Positions 47,301 through 56,828 of a DNA stretch of 64,000 nt are shown piece after piece. The position numbers and the translations under genes were made by a program. Every line of letters begins with the position of its first letter. Positions within the stretch are counted from its first letter, which is position 1. This DNA is from an uncultured Ardenticatenia bacterium (lineage in GTDB: Bacteria; Chloroflexota; Anaerolineae; 4572-78; NAK82): NCBI GenBank assembly GCA_937127125.1, contig CAKZLO010000003.1:1-64000 (forward strand), read 5' to 3'. A model generated the notes under the pieces. It had not been told where the DNA came from. It searched no databases and worked only from the letters and a program-made list of their open reading frames with translations.

Positions 47301-47988
47301 AAGTGTGCAGTAAGTCGCGCAGATTTGCCGAGATCACCTGATGGGTGCGCGCTCGCTCAGCCTGGCGTTCCAGCTGGCGCAGACGTGGCTCGATCTCGTT
47401 TAGAATGTCGCGGAGGCGCACCAGGTTAGACTGCGTGGCATCGAGGCGAGCTAGGGCCTCTGCGCGTCGGGCGTGATGCAATGCAATTCCTGCTGCATCT
47501 TCCACAAGGGCACGTCGCTCCTCTGGGCGCAGTGATAACGTTGCGTCTACCACTCCCTGACCAACATGAACATAGGTACGTTGTCCCAGTCCACCGGCAG
47601 CTAGCAAATCGGTGACATCGCGCAGGCGCACCCGATTGCCATTCAAGAGGTACTCATTCTGTCCATCGCGCGATGCACGTCGCGTGATGGTGACCTCAAC
47701 AAAGTCTATAGGCAGCCAGCCATCACTGTTGTCTAGCACCAACGTAACCGAGGCCATACCCAGGCGGGGACGACTGTCAGAGCCCGAGAAAATCAGGTCC
47801 TCCGTCTTTCTGGCGCGCAATGCAGAATAGCTCTGCTCGCCAAGCACCCACCGTATGGCATCGGCCACGTTGCTCTTACCGCTACCATTCGGGCCCACAA
47901 TGGCAGTTATGCCAGCGTCGAAGTGGAAGGTGGTTCTGGTAGCGAAGGATTTATACCCTTGTAGCTCCAGTGTCTTGAGACGTATCAT
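44383..47988 (-). CDS. smc: Chromosome segregation protein SMC
   Basis: A 1201-residue SMC ATPase that compacts and segregates chromosomes. Walker A is GPNGSGKS near residue 34. The N-terminal head is followed by a long coiled coil, a hinge (about 515-670, with GVLGTVAQLL and the GGR-x-TFLPLD region), a second coil, and the C-terminal head with LSGGERALTAVSLIFALL and Walker B FCTLDEVDAMLDEANV. The ATG at 47988 (MIRLKTLELQGYKSF) fits the family; a longer ORF to 48123 lies inside obg. It starts 11 bases after the obg stop. Confidence 0.95.
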   Translation of the reverse strand: MIRLKTLELQGYKSFATRTTFHFDAGITAIVGPNGSGKSNVADAIRWVLGEQSYSALRARKTEDLIFSGSDSRPRLGMASVTLVLDNSDGWLPIDFVEVTITRRASRDGQNEYLLNGNRVRLRDVTDLLAAGGLGQRTYVHVGQGVVDATLSLRPEERRALVEDAAGIALHHARRAEALARLDATQSNLVRLRDILNEIEPRLRQLERQAERARTHQVISANLRDLLHTWYGYRWRHMQQRLYQARQAEERYQVEVGAQTGKLEEITAQISRLVADQGIVRAQVGEWHRQSSILHSEAEVIQRDLAVSEERVRLLSAQRDELLGEIETLEISRAEAQSRIAQSEAALAQAEERLQAARQRINELGARLEEERAKRKDLLERQASCERRVRQMADRIISQSTRLQHLQEQHAQLEREVAQATATYAGYLQERAAIERQLQEKSRDAQELARELDNLRTRIEEQLLSVQRAEQQLTARKEALNTCRGRLEALQARYDMLVKMQHDLTGYYEGVRSVLAASARSYLRGVLGTVAQLLRVPAHLEVAIETALGSHLQDIVVETWADAEAAIEYLKTSHGGRATFLPLDSIRPPQVITLPKYDDKVLGVGSTLVTCERQLSPIVQLLLGRTVVVEDLSTARQVLRSLQGGFQIVTLAGELVRSGGSVTGGSVGREKGAGLLTRQREWVELPSTIQAQQAVEEKLLQQINEQEAILTQTKGELQQLRRSYAELEARHGALNREIITLTREMERVAQAAEWQHDLAERAQARQFELSQLMEQIAEEIEHLKEEQSAVQLESEKLAKETTRLSQEALLAAIAQAQTTLAGAQGEAERQRTLLEGHITALDEMDRRLSARRARAEELAHEISLLAAQLSEQYARLSNLSEELNALSARIAPAEKEIAELAAHQAALEEEEHRQREKLRSLESGHARSALELARCQDELRALRRQIESDLGLVDIAMDEDINGQPPLPLHPLVSSLPLVEEVPEDLEMEIRSLRVQLSQLGTVNLNAPQEYEELRTRYDFLSGQISDLEKAAANLRRVVAELDELMERRFLATFQAVSKEFRYYFKRLFNGGDASLVLTDPENITQTGIDIVARPPGKRARTLAMLSGGERALTAVSLIFALLKVNPTPFCTLDEVDAMLDEANVGRFRQVLEELSQQTQFIVITHNRHTVEAARTIYGISMGTDTASRVISLQLEDVERR

Positions 47989-47998
47989 CGCAACAACT

Positions 47999-49267
47999 TC
48001 ACCACAACCATTCGAGCTCCATACCACCAATGCGCACCGTGTCACCTGGTTGTATCCCAGCGCGGCGCAGCGCCTCGAAAACGCCCATAGCTTCCATCTG
48101 TCTTTGTGCTCGTTCGGCGGCATCGGGGTACTGCCACATTGTGCGTGCTACCAATTGTTCGATGCGCTTGCCCTCAATCACCCAGACGTTTCCTTCGCGC
48201 CGCACGGCGAAAGCAGGCGTCTCATCCAAGCGAAAAACAGGCACTTCACCAACCGGAACAGCTGGCGCCGGCAGAGTTTGCAGTAGCTGGCCAACATACC
48301 GCATCAGTTGTTGAACTCCTTGGCCAGTTGCCGCTGAAATGGGGAAGACCTTTCTTTGCTTGGACAGAAGTCTTTCCGCCTCTGGCCAATGTGCCTGCGC
48401 TTCTGGCAGATCCATCTTGTTGAAAGCAATCACCTGCGGCCGTTCTGCCAGAGCAGGGTTGTAGAGTCTCAATTCCTCATTGATTTGCGCGTAGTGATCC
48501 AGAACCTCAGGTTGGCTCCCGTCTAGCACATGGATCAACAGGCGTGTCCGTTCAACATGGCGTAGGAATTGATGACCCAGCCCAGCACCAGCATGTGCTC
48601 CTTCGATCAGGCCAGGCAGGTCGGCCAGTATGAACTCATACTCGTCATCCACTGAAACGACCCCTAGGTCGGGTTGTAGTGTGGTGAATGGATAGTCAGC
48701 AATCTTGGGCTTCGCTGCACTGACTACAGAAAGCAACGTGCTCTTACCTGCATTGGGCATCCCGATCAATCCAACGTCGGCCAGGAGCTTGAGCTCCAGT
48801 CGCAACCAGCGCCTCTCGCCCGGCTCTCCCTTCTCAGCGATATGTGGAGTCTGATGCGTTGAGGTGGCGAAACGTGCGTTACCGCGGCCTCCCCTTCCGC
48901 CACGCGCTACCACGACACGTTGACCAGGGCTCACTAGGTCAGCTAACACATCTCCACTTTCATCATCATACACGACAGTGCCAACTGGCACACGGATAAT
49001 CTTGTCATGACCACGTGCACCTGTTTGGTTCTTGCCGCGCCCGTGGGCACCACGGCCGGCAGCAAAGTGGGTTTGTTGATGAAACTGGAGCAATGTGTTC
49101 ATCTGGGGGTCAGCCTCCAGAATCACATCGCCGCCAGCACCGCCATCGCCACCTGCTGGCCCACCACGTGGCACATATTTCTCCCGTCGAAACGCGACCA
49201 CGCCGTTTCCACCGTCACCAGCTCGAACGTAAATTCTTGCCTCGTCAATGAATCCAGAGGTTTCCAT
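47999..49267 (-). CDS. obg: GTPase Obg (CgtA)
   Basis: A 422-residue Obg GTPase that acts in ribosome maturation and stress control. The Gly-rich Obg fold is FIDEARIYVRAGDGGNG through GGRGGRGNARF (about 6-135). The G domain has GMPNAGKST near 167, the switch region DYPFTTLQPDLGVV, DLPGLIEGA and NKMDL. A C-terminal OCT domain follows (about 340-420). All G motifs are intact. Promoter elements lie upstream at 49322-49351. SMC follows closely, as in an operon. Confidence 0.94.
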   Translation of the reverse strand: METSGFIDEARIYVRAGDGGNGVVAFRREKYVPRGGPAGGDGGAGGDVILEADPQMNTLLQFHQQTHFAAGRGAHGRGKNQTGARGHDKIIRVPVGTVVYDDESGDVLADLVSPGQRVVVARGGRGGRGNARFATSTHQTPHIAEKGEPGERRWLRLELKLLADVGLIGMPNAGKSTLLSVVSAAKPKIADYPFTTLQPDLGVVSVDDEYEFILADLPGLIEGAHAGAGLGHQFLRHVERTRLLIHVLDGSQPEVLDHYAQINEELRLYNPALAERPQVIAFNKMDLPEAQAHWPEAERLLSKQRKVFPISAATGQGVQQLMRYVGQLLQTLPAPAVPVGEVPVFRLDETPAFAVRREGNVWVIEGKRIEQLVARTMWQYPDAAERAQRQMEAMGVFEALRRAGIQPGDTVRIGGMELEWLW

Positions 49268-49321
49268 ACTCGTGAGATACTTGCCTGCTGCATTCTATAG
49301 CGCTTTAAATGTAACTTTCCA

Positions 49322-49351
49322 ATTATACACGACATCCCGTATAAAGCTGAA
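49322..49351 (-). promoter_or_regulatory. Possible promoter of obg-smc
   Basis: Minus strand perfect TATAAT at 49327-49322, with TTCAGC at 49351-49346 and an 18-base spacer. The -35 match is weak. The ATG at 49267 is about 45 bases downstream. Confidence 0.4.
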
Positions 49352-49484
49352 TAAATGAAACATAGGCTGAGCAGCATATCGCCAACGATTCGGTCATCGC
49401 GAGGATAAGCAAATCTGAGAAGCACTAAGGGTTCAAGGGTTTCGCTGGATATACTGTTATTCCCTCTTCGGGAGACCCTGAAGC

Positions 49485-50219
49485 TTACCGCCGGGACGAA
49501 TGGAGTACATACAATAGGTAGGCTACCAACAACAGATAGATGGCCCCAAGTAGTACATAGAAGCGCAAATCACCCCATATTGAAGGTTTGCTTGCAGTGA
49601 TCTTGTGCCCTAGCGCGGCCAGTTTATCGCCTAATGTCACGCCGACGTAGTAAGTCCTGAATGCAGCGTCTGCACGGACGGGCTGGTCATTCATAAGTCC
49701 ACTGCCGTAAGGATAGAGATCGCCTTCCACACCTCCCAAGGTAATTGCGTCCTGCTGTGTCGAAGTAGGTGACTCGAAGAAAAATTGATAGGCCTGGCCT
49801 TCTGAGTCGAGCAAAGGTTCAAAGACAAAAGATCTCCAATGCCATCCCCATATCTCGCTGGAGCTAAAGGGAATGACGACCAGATCCTCGTGAGATCCCT
49901 CCTTACGCAGACGGAAGGTTACCGGTTGGGTATTATGGCGAAAGTAACCATACAGGAGCACATCAATTCGGTACAGCCCTGACCGTGGCGCCACAAAGCG
50001 CTGGCCGAGTCGCGTTCCGTCCGCCAGATTGATAGCGGGCGACAGCCTGACAAGATTAACCGGCTGTCCTTCGAAACCGATCAAATCTAAAGTGTGAAGC
50101 ACAACCAATATCAACCCTGCCATAGTCAATATTGGCAGAGCGATCCAGAACAAGCGTTTGCGTGCTATCGTCGAGGAGGACAAGGCAGTAGGTCTCGTAG
50201 GGTCTGAGTCTAACGCCAT
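49485..50219 (-). CDS. Two-helix exported protein, glycosyltransferase partner
   Basis: A 244-residue protein of unknown family. A helix at about 21-42 is followed by a beta-rich domain outside the membrane (about 55-205: GQRFVAPRSGLYRIDVLLYGY, a jelly-roll-like pattern) and a second helix at about 215-240. The start at 50219 overlaps the DUF2142 gene end by 10 bases; a longer ORF to 50315 is fully inside that gene. There is no good ribosome binding site, so translation is probably coupled. Confidence 0.65.
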   Translation of the reverse strand: MALDSDPTRPTALSSSTIARKRLFWIALPILTMAGLILVVLHTLDLIGFEGQPVNLVRLSPAINLADGTRLGQRFVAPRSGLYRIDVLLYGYFRHNTQPVTFRLRKEGSHEDLVVIPFSSSEIWGWHWRSFVFEPLLDSEGQAYQFFFESPTSTQQDAITLGGVEGDLYPYGSGLMNDQPVRADAAFRTYYVGVTLGDKLAALGHKITASKPSIWGDLRFYVLLGAIYLLLVAYLLYVLHSSRR

Positions 50220-51673
50220 AGTGGATAAAAGAAAGGCAAAGCATGCACCAGCAGAATTGCTGTATCGAACACGAAAAAGAAGGCCCCAAAAGCAGCCAGA
50301 GCTTCCCAATGCCATCTTCGGGGCACAATCTCACGCCATCCGATGACCAACAGTCCCGTGATCGGTAAGATTGCCACGAAGAAGTAGCGACCTACGAACA
50401 TATCCTTATTAGCTGTTGCTCCCTTCAAAGTCACTAACAACCCAAGCACCACGAGCATCAGGATAAACACCCAAAACGTACGCCAGAGGGGTATGGCCTC
50501 TGGAGTACTTGACTTGTTTCCCATGTGATGCCAAATGAAACGGATCCAGCCAAGCACTGCTGCTCCTGTCATTATAAGCAAGCTCCATACCCATCCGTCC
50601 GAGGCGGGCAATGACTCCCAGCCCAAGAAGGCCCACCAGCTGCGAAAAGCCCACAGGAATCCTCTATGGAAAGAGTTGTTAATCATCGAAGTAAGAAAGG
50701 CCTCCAATCCTACTCGATTAAGATACACTTGGAATATGCGTATCTGACCAGACACGCGTGGCACACCGAGCACGATTCCGACGATGGCTGCCAGCCCAAG
50801 TGTAACGCCTATCCACTTCCAGCGCGTGGGCAATCTCTGCCAGACAGGCACAGCTATCAACAGCGCCAATACTGGTACTAGAAAGGTTGCAGGCAACTTG
50901 GCCGCGGTCGCCAGAGCAGCACAAACCGTACCTAGGACAAACCAGGTCCAGTGTAATCCCCGGAATATGATGGCAATCATAGCCAGAACGGCAGTACTCG
51001 CAAACAGTTCCGCCATAACACCATCATTAACACCCGCTAGAATGAAGGTGTGCTGGGGATGGAATACAATCAGAAGTGGCAACAACCAGCTACCGAAAGG
51101 GTCACCACGAAACATTATCCTTCCGACCCATACAGCCAGCACCACAATGCCCAAGTTGACGAGGACGGAGCATAGGCGGGCCCAATAGAGCTGAAATACA
51201 ATATCTCGGTGCTGTACCAGTCGCAATGCCAACGCAAGAATATAATAGGTAAACGCGCGCGGCGCCGCCGGACGTCGGGTCGCGACAATATCCTTGAGAC
51301 GAGCATTCTCCTCCTGCAAGTCTTGAGGTGCCTGCTCAAACACTGTATAATCCCAGAATCGCAATCGCACCATTGAGGAAGCTATTTCCGTTTGAAGGGT
51401 TCGCCATGCTGTATCTGTATCTGGCGCTGGTGGCAAGAGTGGCAACCAAGCAGAGCTAAAATGATACGGCTCATCAGGCACCTGCCACGGTGGTATAACA
51501 GCCACGTAAATCATCCCTCGTACCAGCGTCAATGCCAGCAACAGCACCAACAGCGTCGTTTCGCGCCGTGAACACCAGCCTTTTAACGAATCCAGCAAGC
51601 TTGCCTTCGCTGAGACAGACACATATGGCCTGCGTTCGGCAAGATGATCCCCATTCAAATGCGCGATGCTCAT
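50210..51673 (-). CDS. DUF2142-family polytopic membrane protein
   Basis: A 487-residue protein with about 11-12 hydrophobic helices. The first outer loop carries PPWQVPDEPYHF, a DUF2142 signature resembling the acidic motif of GT-C glycosyltransferases. A second marker is the HPQHTFILAGVNDG region near 215. A transferase using a lipid-linked sugar is likely but not shown. No Shine-Dalgarno is visible before the ATG at 51673. Position between glycosyltransferase genes supports the glycan role. Confidence 0.75.
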   Translation of the reverse strand: MSIAHLNGDHLAERRPYVSVSAKASLLDSLKGWCSRRETTLLVLLLALTLVRGMIYVAVIPPWQVPDEPYHFSSAWLPLLPPAPDTDTAWRTLQTEIASSMVRLRFWDYTVFEQAPQDLQEENARLKDIVATRRPAAPRAFTYYILALALRLVQHRDIVFQLYWARLCSVLVNLGIVVLAVWVGRIMFRGDPFGSWLLPLLIVFHPQHTFILAGVNDGVMAELFASTAVLAMIAIIFRGLHWTWFVLGTVCAALATAAKLPATFLVPVLALLIAVPVWQRLPTRWKWIGVTLGLAAIVGIVLGVPRVSGQIRIFQVYLNRVGLEAFLTSMINNSFHRGFLWAFRSWWAFLGWESLPASDGWVWSLLIMTGAAVLGWIRFIWHHMGNKSSTPEAIPLWRTFWVFILMLVVLGLLVTLKGATANKDMFVGRYFFVAILPITGLLVIGWREIVPRRWHWEALAAFGAFFFVFDTAILLVHALPFFYPLWR

Positions 51674-51768
51674 AAAGGGAAAACCGGTGCACTACCCAGA
51701 GAGTTAGGCGCTATGATAGAACTGATGGAGCCAACTGACAACTCGATATGCATCGCTCGACGTTACTC

Positions 51769-53736
51769 TCACGGTATAACGGACACCTCAGACAGCACCG
51801 CCTGTAACGTTCCATCCGCTAGCGGCACCTGGTTGCCTGCAGAATCACGCAGCCCGAGCACCAGCATATAATCGCCGGGAGGCGTCACTGGATTAAGATT
51901 CACGTCAAAATCAGCGCGCACTACCTGATCAGCTTGCCAATGCACTACAGGATACAGATGAAACACGTCCTGGCTTCTCTCTAACGATGCACCCCAAATT
52001 TGCCCCATATTGTCCACCATATGCACAAACGGGGCATAATCTTGTGTACAAATCCCCTCTCGTTGCCAGTACGTGACCACGTGAATCCATCCGCTGGGTG
52101 GGTGGAACAGGTCATCCGTGGCACGCACTCGCACATCTTGCGCAAGGTACCCCACGAGACGGATGCAACCCTGAAATGTTACCAGTTTATGACCGGCAAA
52201 GGAAGGAATGTCGTCCATCAGGTACCCAGACACATACGCGCGTACAGCCAAACCGGGAGGATAGATCTCAGTTGCCAAAGGGTAACGAGCTGCCAGCCAG
52301 GCATTAACCCGACGTTGCGGATCGGCGAGTTCCACGTGTGACTCCACCAACCACACTACCGGATGGCGGCTACTGATTGACAAGAGTGGCGCATCCAGAT
52401 TGCTGTCCGCCTCGACAGAGCTGAACACTGCATATGTCTGCCCGCCTCCTCGAAGGTAATACTGTAACGGGTAGCGCACCCAGTCCGGATGAATGAGAAT
52501 GGCTTCTTCTGGACGGCTATGTGTCGCCAGATAAGCGGCAGTCTCTCGCCAACCTTCCTTACGCGCCTGCGGGCTCCACTGTCCAGGCAATGCAACAAGG
52601 GACAAGACCAACGGAAGTGCCACACAACACCCTTGGATCAGATCGCGTTGTACCGCAGGCAACGATCGTGCTAGGCGGCCTAGCTGTGTCGCACCTAAGG
52701 CAACGGCTACCAACAGCCACGGTACGATCACAATGAAATAGCGTTCGCCAAAGAAAGCCAGACGATTGCGCAACAGCAACAGTGACGCAAGCGCTAGAGG
52801 CATTAGCAGGAGTAGGGCGATAAGGGGACGTGTTGCAGGAAGTGCAGTAACAAGCGATCGTCGTGCTTCGGGTAAGAGGGACTCTATGGGACTCAAAGCG
52901 ACGAGAGCAAGCATCCCCATCATCCCCGCTATAGTGGCCGACAAAAGAGGTGTGAGTGGCGCTTTCCACACCGTGAAGGAGACCAACAGCGTCCAAAGCC
53001 GCTCCACCAATCCATCCAAAGGGTTGCCCGGACCTGCTTCTCCGCTGACGCGCAATGCAGCTAACATCAGTGGACTAGCGAGGAGGGTGGCAACGGCCAA
53101 GCTACCGAAAAAGTACAACCACACCCGACGAGATCGTGGTCGAATCCACAACAGGTACAAGCAATGAGCTGGCAAGAGCAACGCGGTATACAGGTGTGTG
53201 TACAGCCCAACAAGCACACATGCAGCATATGCCATCCACTGTAGGAAGATTGTGCGTCCTGCCTGAGAAGCGCGCACTGCCGAGACAAAGCCCCAGGTAG
53301 CACACGTCGCGATGAGGGCGGCCAAGGCGTACATACGTGCCTCCTGGCTGTACCACACCAGAAAGGGGTTCAGGGCAGCCAGGGCACCGGACAACAGGGC
53401 TATATGACTGCCTAGCAGAACCTGCACCAGACGATATATCACGGAGACTAGCAACACACCCAGCAGCACCGAAGGGAAACGAAATGCCACTTCGCTGTCC
53501 CCAAACACAAGACGCCACCCGTGTAATAGAAGATAATATAGGGGCGGCAGACGATCCTCCACCAGGTTCATGCTGACCTGAATAATGCGGCTTATCCCTG
53601 AACGCGCCCAGTGGACGCTCATTGCTTCATCAAACCAGAAGCTGTGATATGTCAGGTTCTGGAACCTTACTGCGAATGCTACACCAACTAGGGCGACCGG
53701 CAGCCAGGTGTATGTCCTGGCGAGCGCTCTGCTCAC
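51769..53736 (-). CDS. GT39-type (ArnT/PMT-like) glycosyltransferase
   Basis: A 655-residue protein: a polytopic N-terminal domain with the first-loop motif FWFDEAMSVHWA near residue 33-44 (Asp-Glu catalytic pair), the VWYSQEARMY motif near 128, and an extracytoplasmic C-terminal part of about 220 residues ending in a beta domain. It should use a lipid-linked sugar donor outside the membrane. The GTG start overlaps the TGA of the upstream gene (GTGA), so the two are coupled. Confidence 0.85.
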   Translation of the reverse strand: MSRALARTYTWLPVALVGVAFAVRFQNLTYHSFWFDEAMSVHWARSGISRIIQVSMNLVEDRLPPLYYLLLHGWRLVFGDSEVAFRFPSVLLGVLLVSVIYRLVQVLLGSHIALLSGALAALNPFLVWYSQEARMYALAALIATCATWGFVSAVRASQAGRTIFLQWMAYAACVLVGLYTHLYTALLLPAHCLYLLWIRPRSRRVWLYFFGSLAVATLLASPLMLAALRVSGEAGPGNPLDGLVERLWTLLVSFTVWKAPLTPLLSATIAGMMGMLALVALSPIESLLPEARRSLVTALPATRPLIALLLLMPLALASLLLLRNRLAFFGERYFIVIVPWLLVAVALGATQLGRLARSLPAVQRDLIQGCCVALPLVLSLVALPGQWSPQARKEGWRETAAYLATHSRPEEAILIHPDWVRYPLQYYLRGGGQTYAVFSSVEADSNLDAPLLSISSRHPVVWLVESHVELADPQRRVNAWLAARYPLATEIYPPGLAVRAYVSGYLMDDIPSFAGHKLVTFQGCIRLVGYLAQDVRVRATDDLFHPPSGWIHVVTYWQREGICTQDYAPFVHMVDNMGQIWGASLERSQDVFHLYPVVHWQADQVVRADFDVNLNPVTPPGDYMLVLGLRDSAGNQVPLADGTLQAVLSEVSVIP

Positions 53737-55982
53737 TCAGTACACTCCCCCTTAAGATGAATCGGGATAAGCACTTGCTCGGCGGGTTGCAACTCTCCGG
53801 ACGGCTCAAGCACTACCGGCCCCAGGCGAGGCATTTCAGGAAGGTCGGGATGATAGAGCCCGACTTCCAGCCAATAGCTCCCGGATGGCATCTCGGATGG
53901 CAATCTCAGTGACACGTGATCAGGGAACATGCTCCCAACAGGCCACTCTTGGGTAGGCCGTGCCGGAAGATGATCGCCATTCGCTAGGGTCCTCCCACCA
54001 CTATCCTTCAGGTGTACGAACACTGCATAATCCTCTTTCACCCGGGCTACCGCTTGCCAAACGAGCACGAGCTCCATGTGCCTGTGCTGCTGCGGATGTG
54101 CCTTCGCAACATCGCGTGCTATGCCACACCACTCCGGTATAAAGCGCAAACCCAACAAACGAATTTGTTCGCCTAGCAATGCTCGCACTGGATGCGTGAT
54201 GAAGTACTCTAGGTCGAAACGCATTCGCGAAGGCAGACGATAGTGGAGTAGCTCCATATGCCAAAACTGGCCGTAATCATCCTGAATCCCCACCGCACCT
54301 AACAGCAAAGGCAATACGTTGAATGGATCGGTGGTCTCGTTCTGCCAACGCACCAACCACACACCACTTTTGTGTGTCAGAATGTCTTCCAATTGATCTT
54401 CCACCGATAAGTCCAAGACGGCCCGCACATCCAAGGTCTCGATAGGAGGCAGGGGATGCCAACCTTCCCAACCGTAGTAATACGCCCAAGCAGGTGCCAT
54501 ATGGCCAGAGCTAAGCAGCACTGCCTCACTCGGCAGGATACGCTCACGGACAACTTGGGCAGTTATGCGAAAGTCTGCCTTGTTGAATTGATTATCCTTG
54601 TAGGGCAGATACCAATTGCGCAATGAATAGACCGAGGTAGATAGCACAAACCCGAGCGCCAGAAAGCCGGTGAAGTGTGGGAGCAATCTCATTAATACCC
54701 CAAGGCCAACTGTCCTTCTCCAGTTAATCAGCACTGCCAGCCCTCCCGCTAGTATTAGCACAAAGGCTGGCCAAGCAAGAATGGCATAACGAGGGTTAAA
54801 CTTGGGTACCCGCCATGCAAGGAAAAGGACAAGTGCTGCTGGCACGATGAGACAGATAAGAAGAAAAAATGGCACTACACGGCAGCAAAATCTACTGGCC
54901 GCATTGGTTGGCCTTCGCTCAGATGAAACGTCCCCTCGTGTAATCGAATTGTCATTTCTGCGATGATGATCTACAGTGACCGGGTACATTATTGGCCGCC
55001 TACCGCCCCATAATGTCAGTGCCAATACCGAGCTGGCAAAGATAACACCGAAACCCAGTCCCAGTTGTGTAGCAGTAAATTCTTTTACTGTCTCGCCGAA
55101 GCTAAAGGTGAGAAACAGGCGACGTGCCATTTCCCAGAAGCTGAGCGTTCCAGGCCAGTAGCTGGCATCCTGACCATAACGTCCCAACACGAAGGGCAGC
55201 CAGGGTGCATAAAAAAAAGGAACCAGAGTTGCCGCCACGGCCAGAGACCCCAAGCGGGAGTGTATCCAGAGCAATTGGGCTGTTTCCACATTGCCAATCG
55301 TACCCTTCGAAAGGGTCGAAGAGGTTGCGAAACACCCTCCTATTATGACCCCTGCCGCAGACACTACGTGGGCTGCAAAAAGAAAAACGGCAAAGTAGTG
55401 TGTATAGAGAGCAGCCGCCATCGTGATAGCATATCCTACCACGATCGGCCAGTTACAGGCCTGAGATGGAGAAGAGTCAGACTGGTGCCCAATGCCTAAC
55501 AGGTGCAGCCACAGATAAGTGCTTGTCAATCCCAGAAGGATGAGCAACGTGTACATACGTGCTTCCTGGGCATAGTAGACGTGAAGTGGGGAAAGAAGTC
55601 CCAGCAGCAACACTATCCACGCTCCAGGACTGCCAAACAGACGCCGACCCACCCGCCATAACATAGGGAGAGTGAGCGCAGCGAACAACACGGAGGGGAA
55701 ACGCAGTGCGTATTCTGAGGTGCCAGCTATGCGAACCCAAAACCAGAGCAGATAGTAATACAAAGGAGGCTGAATGTCATTAGCTGTCCATGTGGTCAGC
55801 TGCGGAAGTGACATTTGCGTGAGATACCAGCTCACACCTTCGTCATACCACAGGCTTTGTGCAGCCAGGAGATGAACACGCAGGGCAAAGCCGACCAGTA
55901 CCATAAGTAGAAAGATCGAAGCGGAAATTACTTTGTTGTCTCGCAAGGGAGAAACAGTCGGCCAACTATAAGACGTTTTCAT
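53733..55982 (-). CDS. GT39-type (ArnT/PMT-like) glycosyltransferase, first of pair
   Basis: A 749-residue protein built like its downstream neighbour: the motif LWYDEGVSWYLTQM near residue 43-56, DIQPPLYYYLLWFW near 69, HVYYAQEARMYTL near 138, about 10-11 helices, then a soluble C-terminal part. Similar motifs in the two genes point to duplication. The last four bases overlap the next start. The probable donor is a polyprenyl-phosphate sugar and the acceptor is unknown. Confidence 0.85.
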   Translation of the reverse strand: MKTSYSWPTVSPLRDNKVISASIFLLMVLVGFALRVHLLAAQSLWYDEGVSWYLTQMSLPQLTTWTANDIQPPLYYYLLWFWVRIAGTSEYALRFPSVLFAALTLPMLWRVGRRLFGSPGAWIVLLLGLLSPLHVYYAQEARMYTLLILLGLTSTYLWLHLLGIGHQSDSSPSQACNWPIVVGYAITMAAALYTHYFAVFLFAAHVVSAAGVIIGGCFATSSTLSKGTIGNVETAQLLWIHSRLGSLAVAATLVPFFYAPWLPFVLGRYGQDASYWPGTLSFWEMARRLFLTFSFGETVKEFTATQLGLGFGVIFASSVLALTLWGGRRPIMYPVTVDHHRRNDNSITRGDVSSERRPTNAASRFCCRVVPFFLLICLIVPAALVLFLAWRVPKFNPRYAILAWPAFVLILAGGLAVLINWRRTVGLGVLMRLLPHFTGFLALGFVLSTSVYSLRNWYLPYKDNQFNKADFRITAQVVRERILPSEAVLLSSGHMAPAWAYYYGWEGWHPLPPIETLDVRAVLDLSVEDQLEDILTHKSGVWLVRWQNETTDPFNVLPLLLGAVGIQDDYGQFWHMELLHYRLPSRMRFDLEYFITHPVRALLGEQIRLLGLRFIPEWCGIARDVAKAHPQQHRHMELVLVWQAVARVKEDYAVFVHLKDSGGRTLANGDHLPARPTQEWPVGSMFPDHVSLRLPSEMPSGSYWLEVGLYHPDLPEMPRLGPVVLEPSGELQPAEQVLIPIHLKGECTE

Positions 55983-56051
55983 TTCCGACCACAGGAACGG
56001 GACGAGCGGAAACTGGACACGGCAGTCCTCAGTCCGACAAAGGGCAAGCTG

Positions 56052-56816
56052 TCACCCTCGCAGCATACCGGCTGGATCAAGTTCCTCGCGGATAATGCGC
56101 AATTCTTCTTCGGTAGGAGGAGATGTGACGTCCAGATCATCCGCCACTCGCAACGGCCAGCCGACCTGCTCCTGAACGCTTTCCACGGTGCAGCCGGGAT
56201 GAAGAGATGAGAGAAACATCTCGTGAGAGGTGTGCTCGAACCGAAAGATGCCCATATCAGTGATCACAGCTGCAGGCCCTTCACCGTAGTCACCCAGACG
56301 ATCTCGTGCCTCACCGCCGCTTAGAAAGCCAGGACTGGTTACGAAGTCAAGCTTTTCAACAAACGTGCGCCGATTGAGTCGGGCAATGATAAACACCCGG
56401 CGACACATTAGCGCAATCTCACATGCGCCGCCACTTCCCGGAAGACGCACCTTCGGGCGGTAGTAGTCACCGATAACGGTTGTGTTGAGATTGCCATAGC
56501 GATCAATCTGGGCAGCTCCTAGAAATCCAACGTCTATCAGCCCCTTCTGCAGATAATACTGAAGTAGCTGGGACATAGGCACCACCCCTGTCGCGCCGCT
56601 CACCAAGCAAGGGTCGCCGATGGAAAGCGGCAACCGGCTGGGACGTGCCCCATACACGCCTGACTCATAAATCAGTTCCAGATGGGGTGCTACTGTACGC
56701 TGCGCCAGATTGCAGGCAATATTGGGCAATCCAATCCCCACGAACACCATTCTGGCATGGGTCAACTCGCGGGCTGCGGCGACGATCATCATCTCGGAAG
56801 CTGTGTACCCGTCCAT
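56052..56816 (-). CDS. CoA-transferase, subunit B
   Basis: A 254-residue family I CoA-transferase B subunit (glutaconate/3-oxoacid type). Marks are VFVGIGLPNIACNLA, LIYESGVYGA with the candidate catalytic Glu, SGGACEIALM and the C-terminal GCTVESVQEQVGWPL. With subunit A it would move CoA between carboxylic acids; IpdAB-like ring hydrolases share this fold, so a hydrolase role is possible. It starts 12 bases after the subunit A stop. Confidence 0.85.
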   Translation of the reverse strand: MDGYTASEMMIVAAARELTHARMVFVGIGLPNIACNLAQRTVAPHLELIYESGVYGARPSRLPLSIGDPCLVSGATGVVPMSQLLQYYLQKGLIDVGFLGAAQIDRYGNLNTTVIGDYYRPKVRLPGSGGACEIALMCRRVFIIARLNRRTFVEKLDFVTSPGFLSGGEARDRLGDYGEGPAAVITDMGIFRFEHTSHEMFLSSLHPGCTVESVQEQVGWPLRVADDLDVTSPPTEEELRIIREELDPAGMLRG

Positions 56817-56828
56817 CAGCTTTTCTTC

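Noticed and set aside
44495-47830. Several long antisense frames within smc
   Set aside because: They mirror the repetitive Gln/Glu/Leu codons of the coiled coil and carry Ser/Arg/Cys-rich shadow sequence typical of antisense frames.
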